Source: JAHQVI01 sp050330195 (lineage in GTDB: Bacteria > Pseudomonadota > Alphaproteobacteria > Rhizobiales > Rhodomicrobiaceae). From it: a stretch of 64,000 bases of DNA. Below are positions 25,011 to 32,612 of this stretch, one piece after another. A program made the position numbers and the translations under genes. The DNA lies in assembly GCA_050330195.1 (NCBI GenBank), contig JBHJOB010000009.1, forward strand, positions 36,926 through 100,925, given 5' to 3'. Each line of letters starts with the position of its first letter. Position 1 is the stretch's first letter. Below the pieces are notes generated by a model. That model was given only the letters and a program-made list of their open reading frames with translations, was not told the origin of the DNA and did not search any database.

Positions 25011-25367
25011 TCAGCGTCTGTTGCTGGAGAAAGCGGTAGAAACTGCAGACTGGTCTATGGAGCCGACGCTGTGATGGCTGTTGATCCGGCCGACCTGAAT
25101 GCTGACATTCTTGGAAACGGAATTGGCTGTCTGGAGGCCTTTGCAGCCGCAATTGGCCTTGTTGATCGATTCCGCGCCGGCGCCGGTGACCTGCTTGACA
25201 CTGCCCGTGCTGTGATAGGCGCTGATGGAGCCGACCTGAAGAGCAAGGTTCAATGCCGACGAGTTGGCCATCTGCGGGGAAGAAGGAGACTGGTGTGACC
25301 AGCCGCCAGCGAATGCAGGTGCAGTTGCGACGATGAGAGCGGAAGCTGCGATAATAATGCGTTTCAT
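25011..25367 (-). CDS. Small secreted protein with two curlin-like repeats
   Basis: 118 residues with a signal peptide (MKRIIIAASALIVATAPAFA). The mature part holds two 25-residue repeats, residues 35-59 and 82-106, identical at 12 positions; both carry Q-V-G-x-I-x and end G-S-x-x-Q. The second contains S-x5-Q-x-G-x-x-N, the pattern of curlin-type amyloid repeats. Between them lies NCGCKG with two cysteines. AGTAACTG precedes the ATG, a weak ribosome site. No csgB, E, F or G genes are seen nearby, so the amyloid idea is an inference from the repeat only. Confidence 0.7.
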   Translation of the reverse strand: MKRIIIAASALIVATAPAFAGGWSHQSPSSPQMANSSALNLALQVGSISAYHSTGSVKQVTGAGAESINKANCGCKGLQTANSVSKNVSIQVGRINSHHSVGSIDQSAVSTAFSSNRR

Positions 25368-25660
25368 AACAGTTACTCCGTACTAGAACCTGAGGGGTTG
25401 TTTTGCAGTCGCCGTGTTAGCGAACTGGTAATGAATTTACATCCGAGTAACTGTTTCGTCGAATGCTCACTTAATAAATAGTAAATTTACCATGTTCCCG
25501 GTAGAAACTTACGGCTGATATCCAATTTTTTGCGTATGTACATGATATCTACTATAGATGGTGTGCTTGTAACGTAATTTTAATTTGAATTAAATGCAGC
25601 ACATGCCCGCAGAGGCAGCAAATCCGGCGAAAATCTATCGCGGGTCGATGCCGCTCAACA
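25368..25660. other. AT-rich intergenic region upstream of the small secreted genes
   Basis: About 290 bases, clearly richer in A and T than its surroundings, with runs such as AATTTTAATTTGAATTAAAT near 25580. It must contain the leftward promoter of the 25367 gene, but no specific sigma-factor box was recognised and no reading frame is convincing. Confidence 0.4.
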
Positions 25661-25686
25661 AAAAAGCCGGATTGAATCCGGCTTTC
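25661..25686 (-). terminator. Intrinsic terminator of the leftward outer-membrane gene
   Basis: On the minus strand AAAGCCGGA, a 5-base loop and TCCGGCTTT are followed by a run of six or more T. It lies 36 bases downstream of the stop of the 25722-26876 gene. Confidence 0.85.
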
Positions 25687-25721
25687 TGGTCATGAAGCTT
25701 TAACCGTGGGGAGTGGCTGGC

Positions 25722-26876
25722 TTATTGCAGCGGGACGCTGATCCGCGCGCCGACGGTGAAGGTTATCGCCGAACCTTCGCCCAAAGCCGTTCCGTTCTGG
25801 GTGCCGACGATATCGAACGGCACGCCACCATTCAGGTCGGTATCGTTGTAAAGCACTTTGGGCACATAGGAGATCCATTCCGCTTCGCCGAAAAGGGCAA
25901 ACGTGGCCGAGCCGAAATCTCTTTCCAGCGCGAGATTGAGCGCGCCAATGAAAGCCGGAGCGCTGTCGCTCAATTCGACCGAGGCCGCGACCGGACTGTC
26001 GTCGCCCAGCGAGGCGGTCGCCGTGTAGGCGCCGCTGTAATCGGTGCTCGCGTAGTACAGGCCGGTTTCGCCGGAAAGCTTGAGCCTGACGCCGCCGGCG
26101 AGCGGATTGAAGGTCGTGAAGCCGAAATAGCCGCCATAATAGGACGTATCAAGATCATCGTCGAGCGTTACCGGATCAAGCGTCGGTCCGCGATCCTCGC
26201 TGAAGAGATAGGTGTCCTGATTGAAGCCGCGGATTGCAACGCCCGCGCGCCATTGAAACGGAGAAGGCGCGGCGGGAGCCGGTTCGTCCTTGAGGCTGGC
26301 GACCGGGGCAGCGGAGAAGCGATTGAGGTTCAGCTCCAGCGCCGCGCCCCAATGCACGACGCTCCGGCTCACATCGGTCAGCCAGTCGGAGAAGAAGCCG
26401 CCCGAGGCGTCCGCACCGCCTGTGCCGCCGCCTGAAGGGTCCGGTCCGCCGGGCGCGCCAATTGCGCCGCTGGGATCCGGATCGACGAGAGGGAAGAAGA
26501 CGCAGTCCGTATCCGCGGTGAAGACGCAGCGGGTCTGCTGATCATCCTCATAGCGGCTGTAAAATCCCTTCACGGCAAATGACGCCAGCCAGTCGCCGCG
26601 CCGATGCGCACCCAGCCCGGCGAGTTCGCCTGTCAGCTTGTAGCCGTTCAATTCGCCATCCTGATTGCTCTGGTGATCCAGAACCTCCGTAACGAAAAAA
26701 TCGGTGATCGCCTGAAATTCGATATCATCGACATGAAGATGGGAGTAGCCGATGCCGACGGTGAAAAGGGGAGACACATACGGCTCCTGTGCGCCCGCAG
26801 CCGTTGCGGAGAGAACCGGTAGCGCACCGGATAGCACGATTGCTGCGGTCCGGCGGCGGGAGCGAGCGAATAGCAT
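25722..26876 (-). CDS. Outer-membrane beta-barrel protein with Gly/Pro-rich loop
   Basis: 384 residues from the ATG at 26876, preceded by AAAGG on the minus strand; a TTG five codons upstream is less likely. Signal peptide RRTAAIVLSGALPVLSATAAGA then QEP. Barrel-like strands include FTVGIGYSHLHVDDI, WLASFAVKGFYSRYEDD and GVRLKLSGETGLYYAS. A glycine/proline loop (DPSGAIGAPGGPDPSGGG) sits near residue 140, and two cysteines (CVFTADTDC) may form a disulfide. The chain ends in a hydrophobic strand (TVGARISVPLQ). Function unknown; it shares an upstream palindrome with the other barrel gene. Confidence 0.72.
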   Translation of the reverse strand: MLFARSRRRTAAIVLSGALPVLSATAAGAQEPYVSPLFTVGIGYSHLHVDDIEFQAITDFFVTEVLDHQSNQDGELNGYKLTGELAGLGAHRRGDWLASFAVKGFYSRYEDDQQTRCVFTADTDCVFFPLVDPDPSGAIGAPGGPDPSGGGTGGADASGGFFSDWLTDVSRSVVHWGAALELNLNRFSAAPVASLKDEPAPAAPSPFQWRAGVAIRGFNQDTYLFSEDRGPTLDPVTLDDDLDTSYYGGYFGFTTFNPLAGGVRLKLSGETGLYYASTDYSGAYTATASLGDDSPVAASVELSDSAPAFIGALNLALERDFGSATFALFGEAEWISYVPKVLYNDTDLNGGVPFDIVGTQNGTALGEGSAITFTVGARISVPLQ

Positions 26877-26951
26877 GATCGACCTTTGCAAAGCGGCGGG
26901 AATCCTGAGACGTCAAATCCGCCGTGATACTAAGGTGATTCTAGATTTGCG

Positions 26952-26966
26952 CACAACTTAAGGTTG
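26952..26966 (-). promoter_or_regulatory. Second copy of the CAACnTTAAGTTGTG palindrome
   Basis: Minus-strand reading CAACCTTAAGTTGTG, 75 bases upstream of the ATG of the leftward barrel gene. It matches 22837-22851 at 14 of 15 positions and is in the same orientation relative to its gene. Confidence 0.4.
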
Positions 26967-27066
26967 AGGTCGAGCCAGGGAAATCCATAGGGTGTTCAAG
27001 GGGCCTCGCGCGCCTTGCCCGGCGCTGGAGCAACTTCGCGCGGCGAGCAGAAGCGCCGACGCTGGT

Positions 27067-28035
27067 CTACGGTGCTTCCACGGCGATGATACCGGCCTCT
27101 TCCGCCGCGGCGATGTATTTGGCGGCAAGGTTATTCACGAAGCTTGCGCTTTCCTCGTATGGAATGTTGACCAGCGCAAAACCGCTCGCGAGCATGCGGG
27201 TCTGAAAATCGGGATCGGCATTGATCTGCCCGATCATGTCGGAAAGATTCTGCCTCACCGACTCGGGCGTGGCGGCGGGAACGGCAATCCCGCGATAGGC
27301 GCCGGACACAAGATCGATGCCCAGTTCCCTGAAGGTCGGCGTGTCGGGATAGTTCGGATGCCGCTCCTCGGTCGCAACGGCCAGAAGACGCAGCTTGTCG
27401 CCGAATTCCACTGCGCTTGTGGTGTATCCCCAGGCGGCGTTGACTTGCTCCCCGATAAGTGCGGTCAGCGATGCGCCCGAGCCCTTGAACGGCACATAGC
27501 TGGTTTCAATTCCGGTCAGCTTGTTGAATCGCACCTGGGCAAGATGATTGGCCGAGGCACGGCCGCTGCCCGAGAATGACAGTTTTCCCGCATTCTTGCT
27601 GGCATAGTCGATCAGATCCTGGAGGGTCTTGAACTGGCTGTCGGCTTTTACGACGATGGCGTCCGGCGTGAAATGGAACCAGTAGATCGTGGTCAGGTCT
27701 TCCGTCTTGTATTCGACGTTTCGGCCCAAGGGCTGGAGCACGATATGAGGCAGATTAACGCCCATGATCGTGTAACCGTCTGCGGGAAGCTCGTTCAGCT
27801 TCGACCAACTCGTCGCGCCGCCGCGCCCCGGCATGTAGGAAATGTTCAGATCCTCGGCGAATTTTTCCTTGAAGAATGGCTGCTGGAGCCGTGCCGTGAT
27901 ATCGGATTCACCGCCCGGACTGAACGGTATGATGTATTCGATCGGCTTGACGGGATAAGCGGCGAGAGAGCCGGTCAGGCCAAGCAGCATTGCGGCGGCA
28001 AGACATGCAAGACATGCGCGGCGATAGGGCGACAT
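27067..28035 (-). CDS. Tripartite tricarboxylate transporter (TctC/Bug) substrate-binding protein, orphan copy
   Basis: 322 residues with a signal peptide (CLACLAAAMLLGLTGSLAA). The mature part shows the Bug family hallmarks: YPVKPIEYIIPFSPGGESDITARLQQP, PGRGGATSW, a central KLSFSGSGRASANHLAQV, and PDTPTFRELGID. These periplasmic proteins capture carboxylates or similar anions and deliver them to TctAB. It lies downstream of xsc in the same orientation after 433 bases and has no TctAB of its own, so it may supply an alternative ligand specificity to the TctAB at 35260-37259, or act as a sensor. It is clearly diverged from the 34230 copy. Confidence 0.9.
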   Translation of the reverse strand: MSPYRRACLACLAAAMLLGLTGSLAAYPVKPIEYIIPFSPGGESDITARLQQPFFKEKFAEDLNISYMPGRGGATSWSKLNELPADGYTIMGVNLPHIVLQPLGRNVEYKTEDLTTIYWFHFTPDAIVVKADSQFKTLQDLIDYASKNAGKLSFSGSGRASANHLAQVRFNKLTGIETSYVPFKGSGASLTALIGEQVNAAWGYTTSAVEFGDKLRLLAVATEERHPNYPDTPTFRELGIDLVSGAYRGIAVPAATPESVRQNLSDMIGQINADPDFQTRMLASGFALVNIPYEESASFVNNLAAKYIAAAEEAGIIAVEAP

Positions 28036-28468
28036 TGGCGTCTCCTATTTCCAAAGACCATCGGCATGCCGCCGCCCCTGGTAGATCGAACGAAAGCGCG
28101 TTGATCCCGGCTTTTTCGGCAAGAAATGCCGCAACGCGAATCGCGCTAGGAGCAGCTCGACGCTGCCGACGACTGACCCGGTTCGGGTTGCGGTCGATTC
28201 GACGAAAAAGCTTCAGGCGGGAGTCGTGCCGTTCCAGCGGAGCGGGTGGGCGGCTCTGCCTATTGTGACAGCGCTCATCTTCCCGGAAGCAGCGCTGACC
28301 TCATTGCGTTTCACTCTAAGTGCTAGCACAGGACGCATGCACAAGGAATGAATAAAGCCGGACAAATCTTTTCGATGTGCACGCGACGCCGAATAGAGCG
28401 AAGCCCGGATACCCCCGTGGCAGCCACAACCCGGATGCGGGCCTGCTCGCGAGCAGGTCGTGCGCTGT
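28036..28468. other. 433-bp intergenic region between xsc and the orphan tctC
   Basis: No supported gene. It contains GC-rich inverted segments (for example AAGCCCGGATACC and CCCGGATGCGGG near 28400-28440) and a more A/T-rich stretch near 28310-28360. It should hold the 3' untranslated region of xsc and, probably, a separate leftward promoter for the binding protein. No TTGTATACAA operator is present. Confidence 0.4.
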
Positions 28469-30247
28469 CTACGCCATTTCCTGCGGCCGCATATCCCCCG
28501 GATCGATCCCGGCGACGACATTGGGCGCTTTCATGGCGTCGCGGCGGAACGGCTCGCCCAGTTCCTGATTGAGCACGGCTTCGATGAAGGTCGTCACATT
28601 GCCGTTCATCTGTTCCTCGATGGCCGTATTCAGCGCCTCGGTCAGCTCCTGCATCGTCGTCGCCTGCACGCCCTTCACGCCGCAGCCTTGTGCGACCTTG
28701 GCGTATTCGACGCCCAGATTGAGTTCGGTGCCGACGAAATTGTCCGAGTACCACAGTGTCGTATTGCGCTTTTCCGCGCCCCATTGATAGTTGCGGAATA
28801 TCACCATGGTGATGCCCGGCCAGTCATTGCGCCCGCAAGCGGTCATCTCGTTCATGGAGATGCCGAACGCGCCGTCGCCCGCAAAGCCGACGCAGGGCAC
28901 GTCGGGCCGGCCGATCTTGGCGCCAAGGATGGCGGGAAAGCCATAGCCGCACGGACCGAACAGGCCGGGGGAGAGATATTTGCGCCCCTCCTCGAAGGTC
29001 GGGTAGGCATTGCCGATGGCGCAATTGTTGCCGATGTCGGTGGAGATGATCGCCTCATGCGGCAGGGCGGCCTGAATGGCGCGCCAGGCCTGACGAGGCG
29101 ACATGCGCTCCGGCTCGCGGGTCCGGGCGCGCTCGTTCCAGTTCGTGCCCGGATCGTCGTCTTCGTGGTCCATCGAGGACAGGGTTTGGAGCCAGGCCGA
29201 TTTCGTCTGATGGATGAGGCCCTTGCGTTCCTCGCGTCCCGCATCGCCGGCCGAGGGCGAAAGCTGCGCCAGGATGCCCTCGGCCACTTTCCTCGCATCG
29301 CCGCAAATGCCGACCGTGACTTTCTTCGTCAGGCCAATGCGGTCGGGATTGATGTCCACCTGAATGATTTTCGCGTCTTTCGGCCAGTAGTCGATGCCGT
29401 AGCCGGGCAGCGTCGAGAACGGGTTGAGCCGCGTGCCGAGCGCGAGAACCACGTCGGCTTTCGCGATCAACTCCATCGCCGCCTTGGAGCCGTTATAGCC
29501 AAGCGGCCCGCAGCTCAAGGGATGGGAGCCGGGGAAAGCGTCATTATGCTGATAGCCGCAACAGACCGGCGCATCGAGCTTTTCGGCGAGTTGGCGGCTG
29601 GCGTCGATTGCGCCGCCGATGACGACGCCCGCGCCGTTCAGGATCACCGGGAACTTCGCCTCCGACAGCAGCTTGGCCGCCTCCGCGATTGCCTCTTCGC
29701 CGCCCGACGGTCGCTCAAGCCTGATGCGCTGCGGTAGCTCGATGTCGATCACCTGCGTCCAGTAATCGCGCGGGACGTTGATCTGCGCCGGAGCGCTGCC
29801 GCGCCAGGCCTGCTCGATCACGCGGTTCAGGACTTCCGCGATGCGAGAAGGGTCGCGCACCTCTTCCTGATAGCAGACGCAATCCTCGAACAGCGCCATT
29901 TGCGGCATTTCCTGAAAACCGCCCTGACCGATGGTCTTGTTCGCGGCTTGCGGCGTTACCAGTAGCAGCGGCGTATGGTTCCAGTAGGCCGTCTTGACTG
30001 GCGTCACCATGTTCGTGATGCCGGGGCCGTTCTGAGCGATCATCATCGACATCTTGCCGCTGGCGCGCGTATAGCCGTCGGCCATCATGCCAGCGTTGCA
30101 CTCATGCGCGCAGTCCCAGAAGGTGATGCCCGCCTTCGGAAAAAGGTCCGAAATCGGCATCATGGCCGAGCCGATAATGCCGAAGGAATGCTCGATGCCG
30201 TGCATCTGGAGGACTTTGACGAAAGCTTCTTCCGTGGTCATTCGCAT
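28469..30247 (-). CDS. xsc: Sulfoacetaldehyde acetyltransferase
   Basis: 592 residues from the ATG at 30247, which has GGAAAGGG upstream; an in-frame extension to 30343 is rejected. Xsc is a thiamine-diphosphate enzyme converting sulfoacetaldehyde and phosphate to acetyl phosphate and sulfite. Family marks: MRMTTEEAFVKVLQMHGIEHSFG at the N-terminus, the catalytic Glu49 in CAHECNAGMMADGYTRASG, the NGPGITNMVTPVKTAYWNHTP segment, and the ThDP/Mg motif GDGAFGISMNEM with N further on in FRNYQWGAEKRNTT. These distinguish it from acetolactate synthases. It lies downstream of CoA-ligase and aldehyde dehydrogenase genes, placing it in a C2-sulfonate pathway. Confidence 0.95.
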   Translation of the reverse strand: MRMTTEEAFVKVLQMHGIEHSFGIIGSAMMPISDLFPKAGITFWDCAHECNAGMMADGYTRASGKMSMMIAQNGPGITNMVTPVKTAYWNHTPLLLVTPQAANKTIGQGGFQEMPQMALFEDCVCYQEEVRDPSRIAEVLNRVIEQAWRGSAPAQINVPRDYWTQVIDIELPQRIRLERPSGGEEAIAEAAKLLSEAKFPVILNGAGVVIGGAIDASRQLAEKLDAPVCCGYQHNDAFPGSHPLSCGPLGYNGSKAAMELIAKADVVLALGTRLNPFSTLPGYGIDYWPKDAKIIQVDINPDRIGLTKKVTVGICGDARKVAEGILAQLSPSAGDAGREERKGLIHQTKSAWLQTLSSMDHEDDDPGTNWNERARTREPERMSPRQAWRAIQAALPHEAIISTDIGNNCAIGNAYPTFEEGRKYLSPGLFGPCGYGFPAILGAKIGRPDVPCVGFAGDGAFGISMNEMTACGRNDWPGITMVIFRNYQWGAEKRNTTLWYSDNFVGTELNLGVEYAKVAQGCGVKGVQATTMQELTEALNTAIEEQMNGNVTTFIEAVLNQELGEPFRRDAMKAPNVVAGIDPGDMRPQEMA

Positions 30248-30351
30248 GGGGTATTCCCTTTCCGGTATGCTCGTGGAACAGGCGGTCCGGAAACCGTCCT
30301 CGCGCCGATCAAACAGGCTTTGCTTGCTCTGGATCAGGATCAACTCTTAAC

Positions 30352-30431
30352 GAAACGATCCCCATCTGTATCTGTTTGTTTTAAGCTCGATTTTTCCGAA
30401 AAATGGTGTCCATTTTATCGGATCTCGCTCT
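30352..30431 (-). repeat. Dispersed intergenic repeat, copy A
   Basis: About 80 bases that match 38814-38890 closely: GAAACGATC, CTGTTTGTTT, TTTTTCCGAAAAATGGTG, ATTTTATCGGA and CTCGCTCT in the same order and spacing apart from small indels. It contains the short palindrome TTTTTCCGAAAAA. It lies in the 214-bp gap between xsc and the ligase alpha gene. Strand is arbitrary. Confidence 0.8.
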
Positions 30432-30461
30432 CTAGCTATCGCTTATGCGTGCCGCTTTCAA

Positions 30462-31337
30462 TCAGCTTGTATGCAAACCGTCCTTGATAAGCTGCGGAAT
30501 CTGGCTCGGTACATCCGCAACGGCAACCCCGGCCTCTTCCAGCGCCTTCCTCTTGGATGCGTAGTCGCCCTTGCCGCCCGCGACGATCGCGCCGGCATGG
30601 CCCATCTTCTTGCCCGGCGGCGACTGACGCCCGGCGATGAAGGCGACGACCGGCTTTTTCATGGTCTGGGCGTAGTCCGCCGCCTGCTCCTCGGCATTGC
30701 CGCCGATCTCGCCGCAGATCACCACACCGTCCGTGCCCGCATCCTCATCGAGAAAGCGCAGCGCGTCGGCCGTTGTCGTGCCGATCATCGGGTCGCCGCC
30801 GACACCGTAGAACACCGACTGGCCAAGTCCGGCCTGAACCAGATTGAGGCTGATCAGCGTGCCGAGACTGCCGGACCGCGAAATCACGCCGATGCGGCCG
30901 GGCTGAAACACGCGCTCGTTGAAGGCCGGCATGATGCCGATGAAGCACTCGCCGACCGTCACGAGCCCGGCCGTATTCGGACCGACGATCCGCGTGCCGT
31001 TCGCCTTCGCCGCGACATGCATCTCCATGACGTCATGCGCTGGGATATGTTCGGTCAGGCAGACCAGCAATTTCGCGCCCGCCTCGCAGGCGTCGATCGC
31101 GGCGTCCTTAGCCATCATGGGCGGGATGAACATGCAGGCGATCTCGAAAGGCGTGGCTTGCGCCGCTTCGCGCGCACTGGCGTAGACTGGCAGCCCGAGA
31201 TGCTCCGTGCCCGCCTTGCGCGGATTGACGCCGCCGATGACCGTGGAGCCATATTTCTGCATGGCCTCGGTCCAGAAGGTGCCCTGCTTGCCGGTGATGC
31301 CCTGAATAAGGATCTTGTCGCTTTTGCGCGGTATCAT
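30462..31337 (-). CDS. ADP-forming acyl-CoA ligase, alpha subunit (SucD-like; probable sulfoacetate-CoA ligase)
   Basis: 291 residues, the length of succinyl-CoA synthetase alpha. It has the CoA-binding Rossmann domain (ILIQGITGKQGTFWTEAMQKYG, GGVNPRKAGT), IVGPNTAGLVTVGE, and the phosphohistidine loop GKKMGHAGAIV with His247. The family joins an acid to CoA with NTP hydrolysis through a phosphohistidine. Sequence shape resembles malate-CoA ligase (MtkB) and related non-SucD enzymes. Overlap of 4 bases with the beta subunit. The neighbouring xsc and acylating dehydrogenase argue for sulfoacetate as substrate; this is inference. Succinate or malate remains possible. Confidence 0.88.
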   Translation of the reverse strand: MIPRKSDKILIQGITGKQGTFWTEAMQKYGSTVIGGVNPRKAGTEHLGLPVYASAREAAQATPFEIACMFIPPMMAKDAAIDACEAGAKLLVCLTEHIPAHDVMEMHVAAKANGTRIVGPNTAGLVTVGECFIGIMPAFNERVFQPGRIGVISRSGSLGTLISLNLVQAGLGQSVFYGVGGDPMIGTTTADALRFLDEDAGTDGVVICGEIGGNAEEQAADYAQTMKKPVVAFIAGRQSPPGKKMGHAGAIVAGGKGDYASKRKALEEAGVAVADVPSQIPQLIKDGLHTS

Positions 31338-32473
31338 GCCGTGGCCCTCTCATTTGCGGCGGCGACCGCGGCTTTCACCGCATCGTCCATCAGATCGTAA
31401 GGCTCGATGCCGAGCCGCTCCCTGACGATGGCCACGGCTTCGTCTTCGCCGGTGCCGTGGATGGTGAAGAAGACGGGAATGTCCGGCTTGAGCTCCTCCC
31501 AGGCATTGACGACGCCTTCCGCCATGACGTCGGTGCGCGCGAAAGCCCCGCAGAAGTTCACCAGCAGGCTCTTGATGTTGGGATTTTCGAGCAGGATCGA
31601 CAGCGCGACCTTCGCCTTGGTGTAGGCTTCGCCGCCGATTTCGAGGAAGTTCGACGGCTTGCCGCCATAATGGGCGATGACGTCCATCGTGGTCATGGTC
31701 AGCCCCGCGCCGTTGGCGAGCACGCCGACCGATCCGCCCAGCTCGATATATTTGAGCCCCGCTTCGGCGGCCTTGGCCTCAAGCCCGGTCTGCTTGTCGC
31801 CGGCGCCGAGCGGCATGATCTCTTCCTGACGCGGCGCGGCGCTGTCATCGACTGTCAGCTTGCAGTCCAGCGCGACAACCTTGTTGTCATTGGTGATGAC
31901 CAGCGGGTTGATCTCGATCAGTTCAGCGTCGAGCGCGCGATAGGCCTTGTACAGACCGATGAGTGTCAGGATCAGCTCATCCGTGACGGCGTCGAGGCCG
32001 AGTCCGTCTATCGCCTTGCGCGCGGTGACGGCGTCAAGCCCGGTGGTGAACGGGATTTCCAGATGCCGCATTGCGGAGGGATCTTGCTCGGCCGCTTCCT
32101 CGACATCCATGCCGCCCATCGGTGAGAAGAGCAGCATCGGTCCCCTGGACGCGGTATCGTTGATGATCGCGGCGTAAAGCTCGCGGGTAAACGGCGTCTG
32201 CGCCTCGATCAGCACCTTTTCGATCGGCCATTCGCCGATCTCCATGCCGATGATCGACTCGGCGTGAGCGCGCGCTTCCTCGGGGCTCGCCGCGAGCTTG
32301 ATCCCGCCCGCCTTGCCGCGCTTGCCGGTGGGCGCCTGCGCCTTGACCACGCAAGGGCCGATGGCTTCAGCCGCCTCAGCCGCCTCGACCGGGCTGCGCG
32401 CCAGACGGCCTTCCGGCACGGCGACGCGGAAACGCTTCAGCAGCGGTTTCGCCGCGTGCTCCTCGAAATTCAT
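31334..32473 (-). CDS. ADP-forming acyl-CoA ligase, beta subunit (SucC-like; probable sulfoacetate-CoA ligase)
   Basis: 379 residues with the ATP-grasp domain at the N-terminus (MNFEEHAAKPLLKRFRVAVPEG, CVVKAQAPTGKRGKAGGIK) and the ligase CoA domain at the C-terminus (LEIGGEAYTKAKVALSILLENPNIKSLLVNFCGAFARTDVMAEGVVNAW). The usual EINPLVI metal-binding segment is present. Upstream gene order is TctABC and the acylating dehydrogenase; downstream is the alpha subunit. A true TCA-cycle sucC would normally sit with mdh, sucD and sucAB, which are absent. A two-subunit ADP-forming sulfoacetate-CoA ligase (SqwKL) is known from sulfoquinovose degradation, which is the precedent I rely on. Confidence 0.88.
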   Translation of the reverse strand: MNFEEHAAKPLLKRFRVAVPEGRLARSPVEAAEAAEAIGPCVVKAQAPTGKRGKAGGIKLAASPEEARAHAESIIGMEIGEWPIEKVLIEAQTPFTRELYAAIINDTASRGPMLLFSPMGGMDVEEAAEQDPSAMRHLEIPFTTGLDAVTARKAIDGLGLDAVTDELILTLIGLYKAYRALDAELIEINPLVITNDNKVVALDCKLTVDDSAAPRQEEIMPLGAGDKQTGLEAKAAEAGLKYIELGGSVGVLANGAGLTMTTMDVIAHYGGKPSNFLEIGGEAYTKAKVALSILLENPNIKSLLVNFCGAFARTDVMAEGVVNAWEELKPDIPVFFTIHGTGEDEAVAIVRERLGIEPYDLMDDAVKAAVAAANERATA

Positions 32474-32496
32474 GGGGCGATCTCCTCGCTTGGGCG

Positions 32497-32568
32497 CGAA
32501 ACCCCCGCAAAGCGCGGATTTGCGTCACGAATTGTCTTGATGAGATCCCCGCCTGCACGGGGATTTCG
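32497..32568. repeat. Diverged copy of the 17849-17909 palindromic repeat
   Basis: The right arm 32544-32568 (GATCCCCGCCTGCACGGGGA plus TTTCG) matches the rnj-mce repeat arm at 21 of 25 positions. The left part (CGAAACCCCCGCAAAGCGCGGATT, 32497-32520, read in two pieces) is a decayed counterpart. It lies in the 139-bp gap between the dehydrogenase and ligase beta genes. Confidence 0.6.
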
Positions 32569-32612
32569 AACCGTTCAGATTTTCCCGCAGAGTTCTTCGT
32601 CGATGCGTCGGC

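Noticed and set aside
28469..30247. Acetolactate synthase or other generic ThDP enzyme
   Set aside because: The N-terminal and active-site segments (CAHECNAGMMADGYTR, NMVTPVKTAYWNHTP) fit Xsc, and no regulatory small subunit or ilvC is nearby.
30462..32473. TCA-cycle succinyl-CoA synthetase sucCD
   Set aside because: The sequences are ADP-forming ligase subunits, but the setting with xsc, an acylating dehydrogenase and TctABC, and absence of mdh or sucAB, argue for a catabolic paralogue. Substrate remains to be shown.
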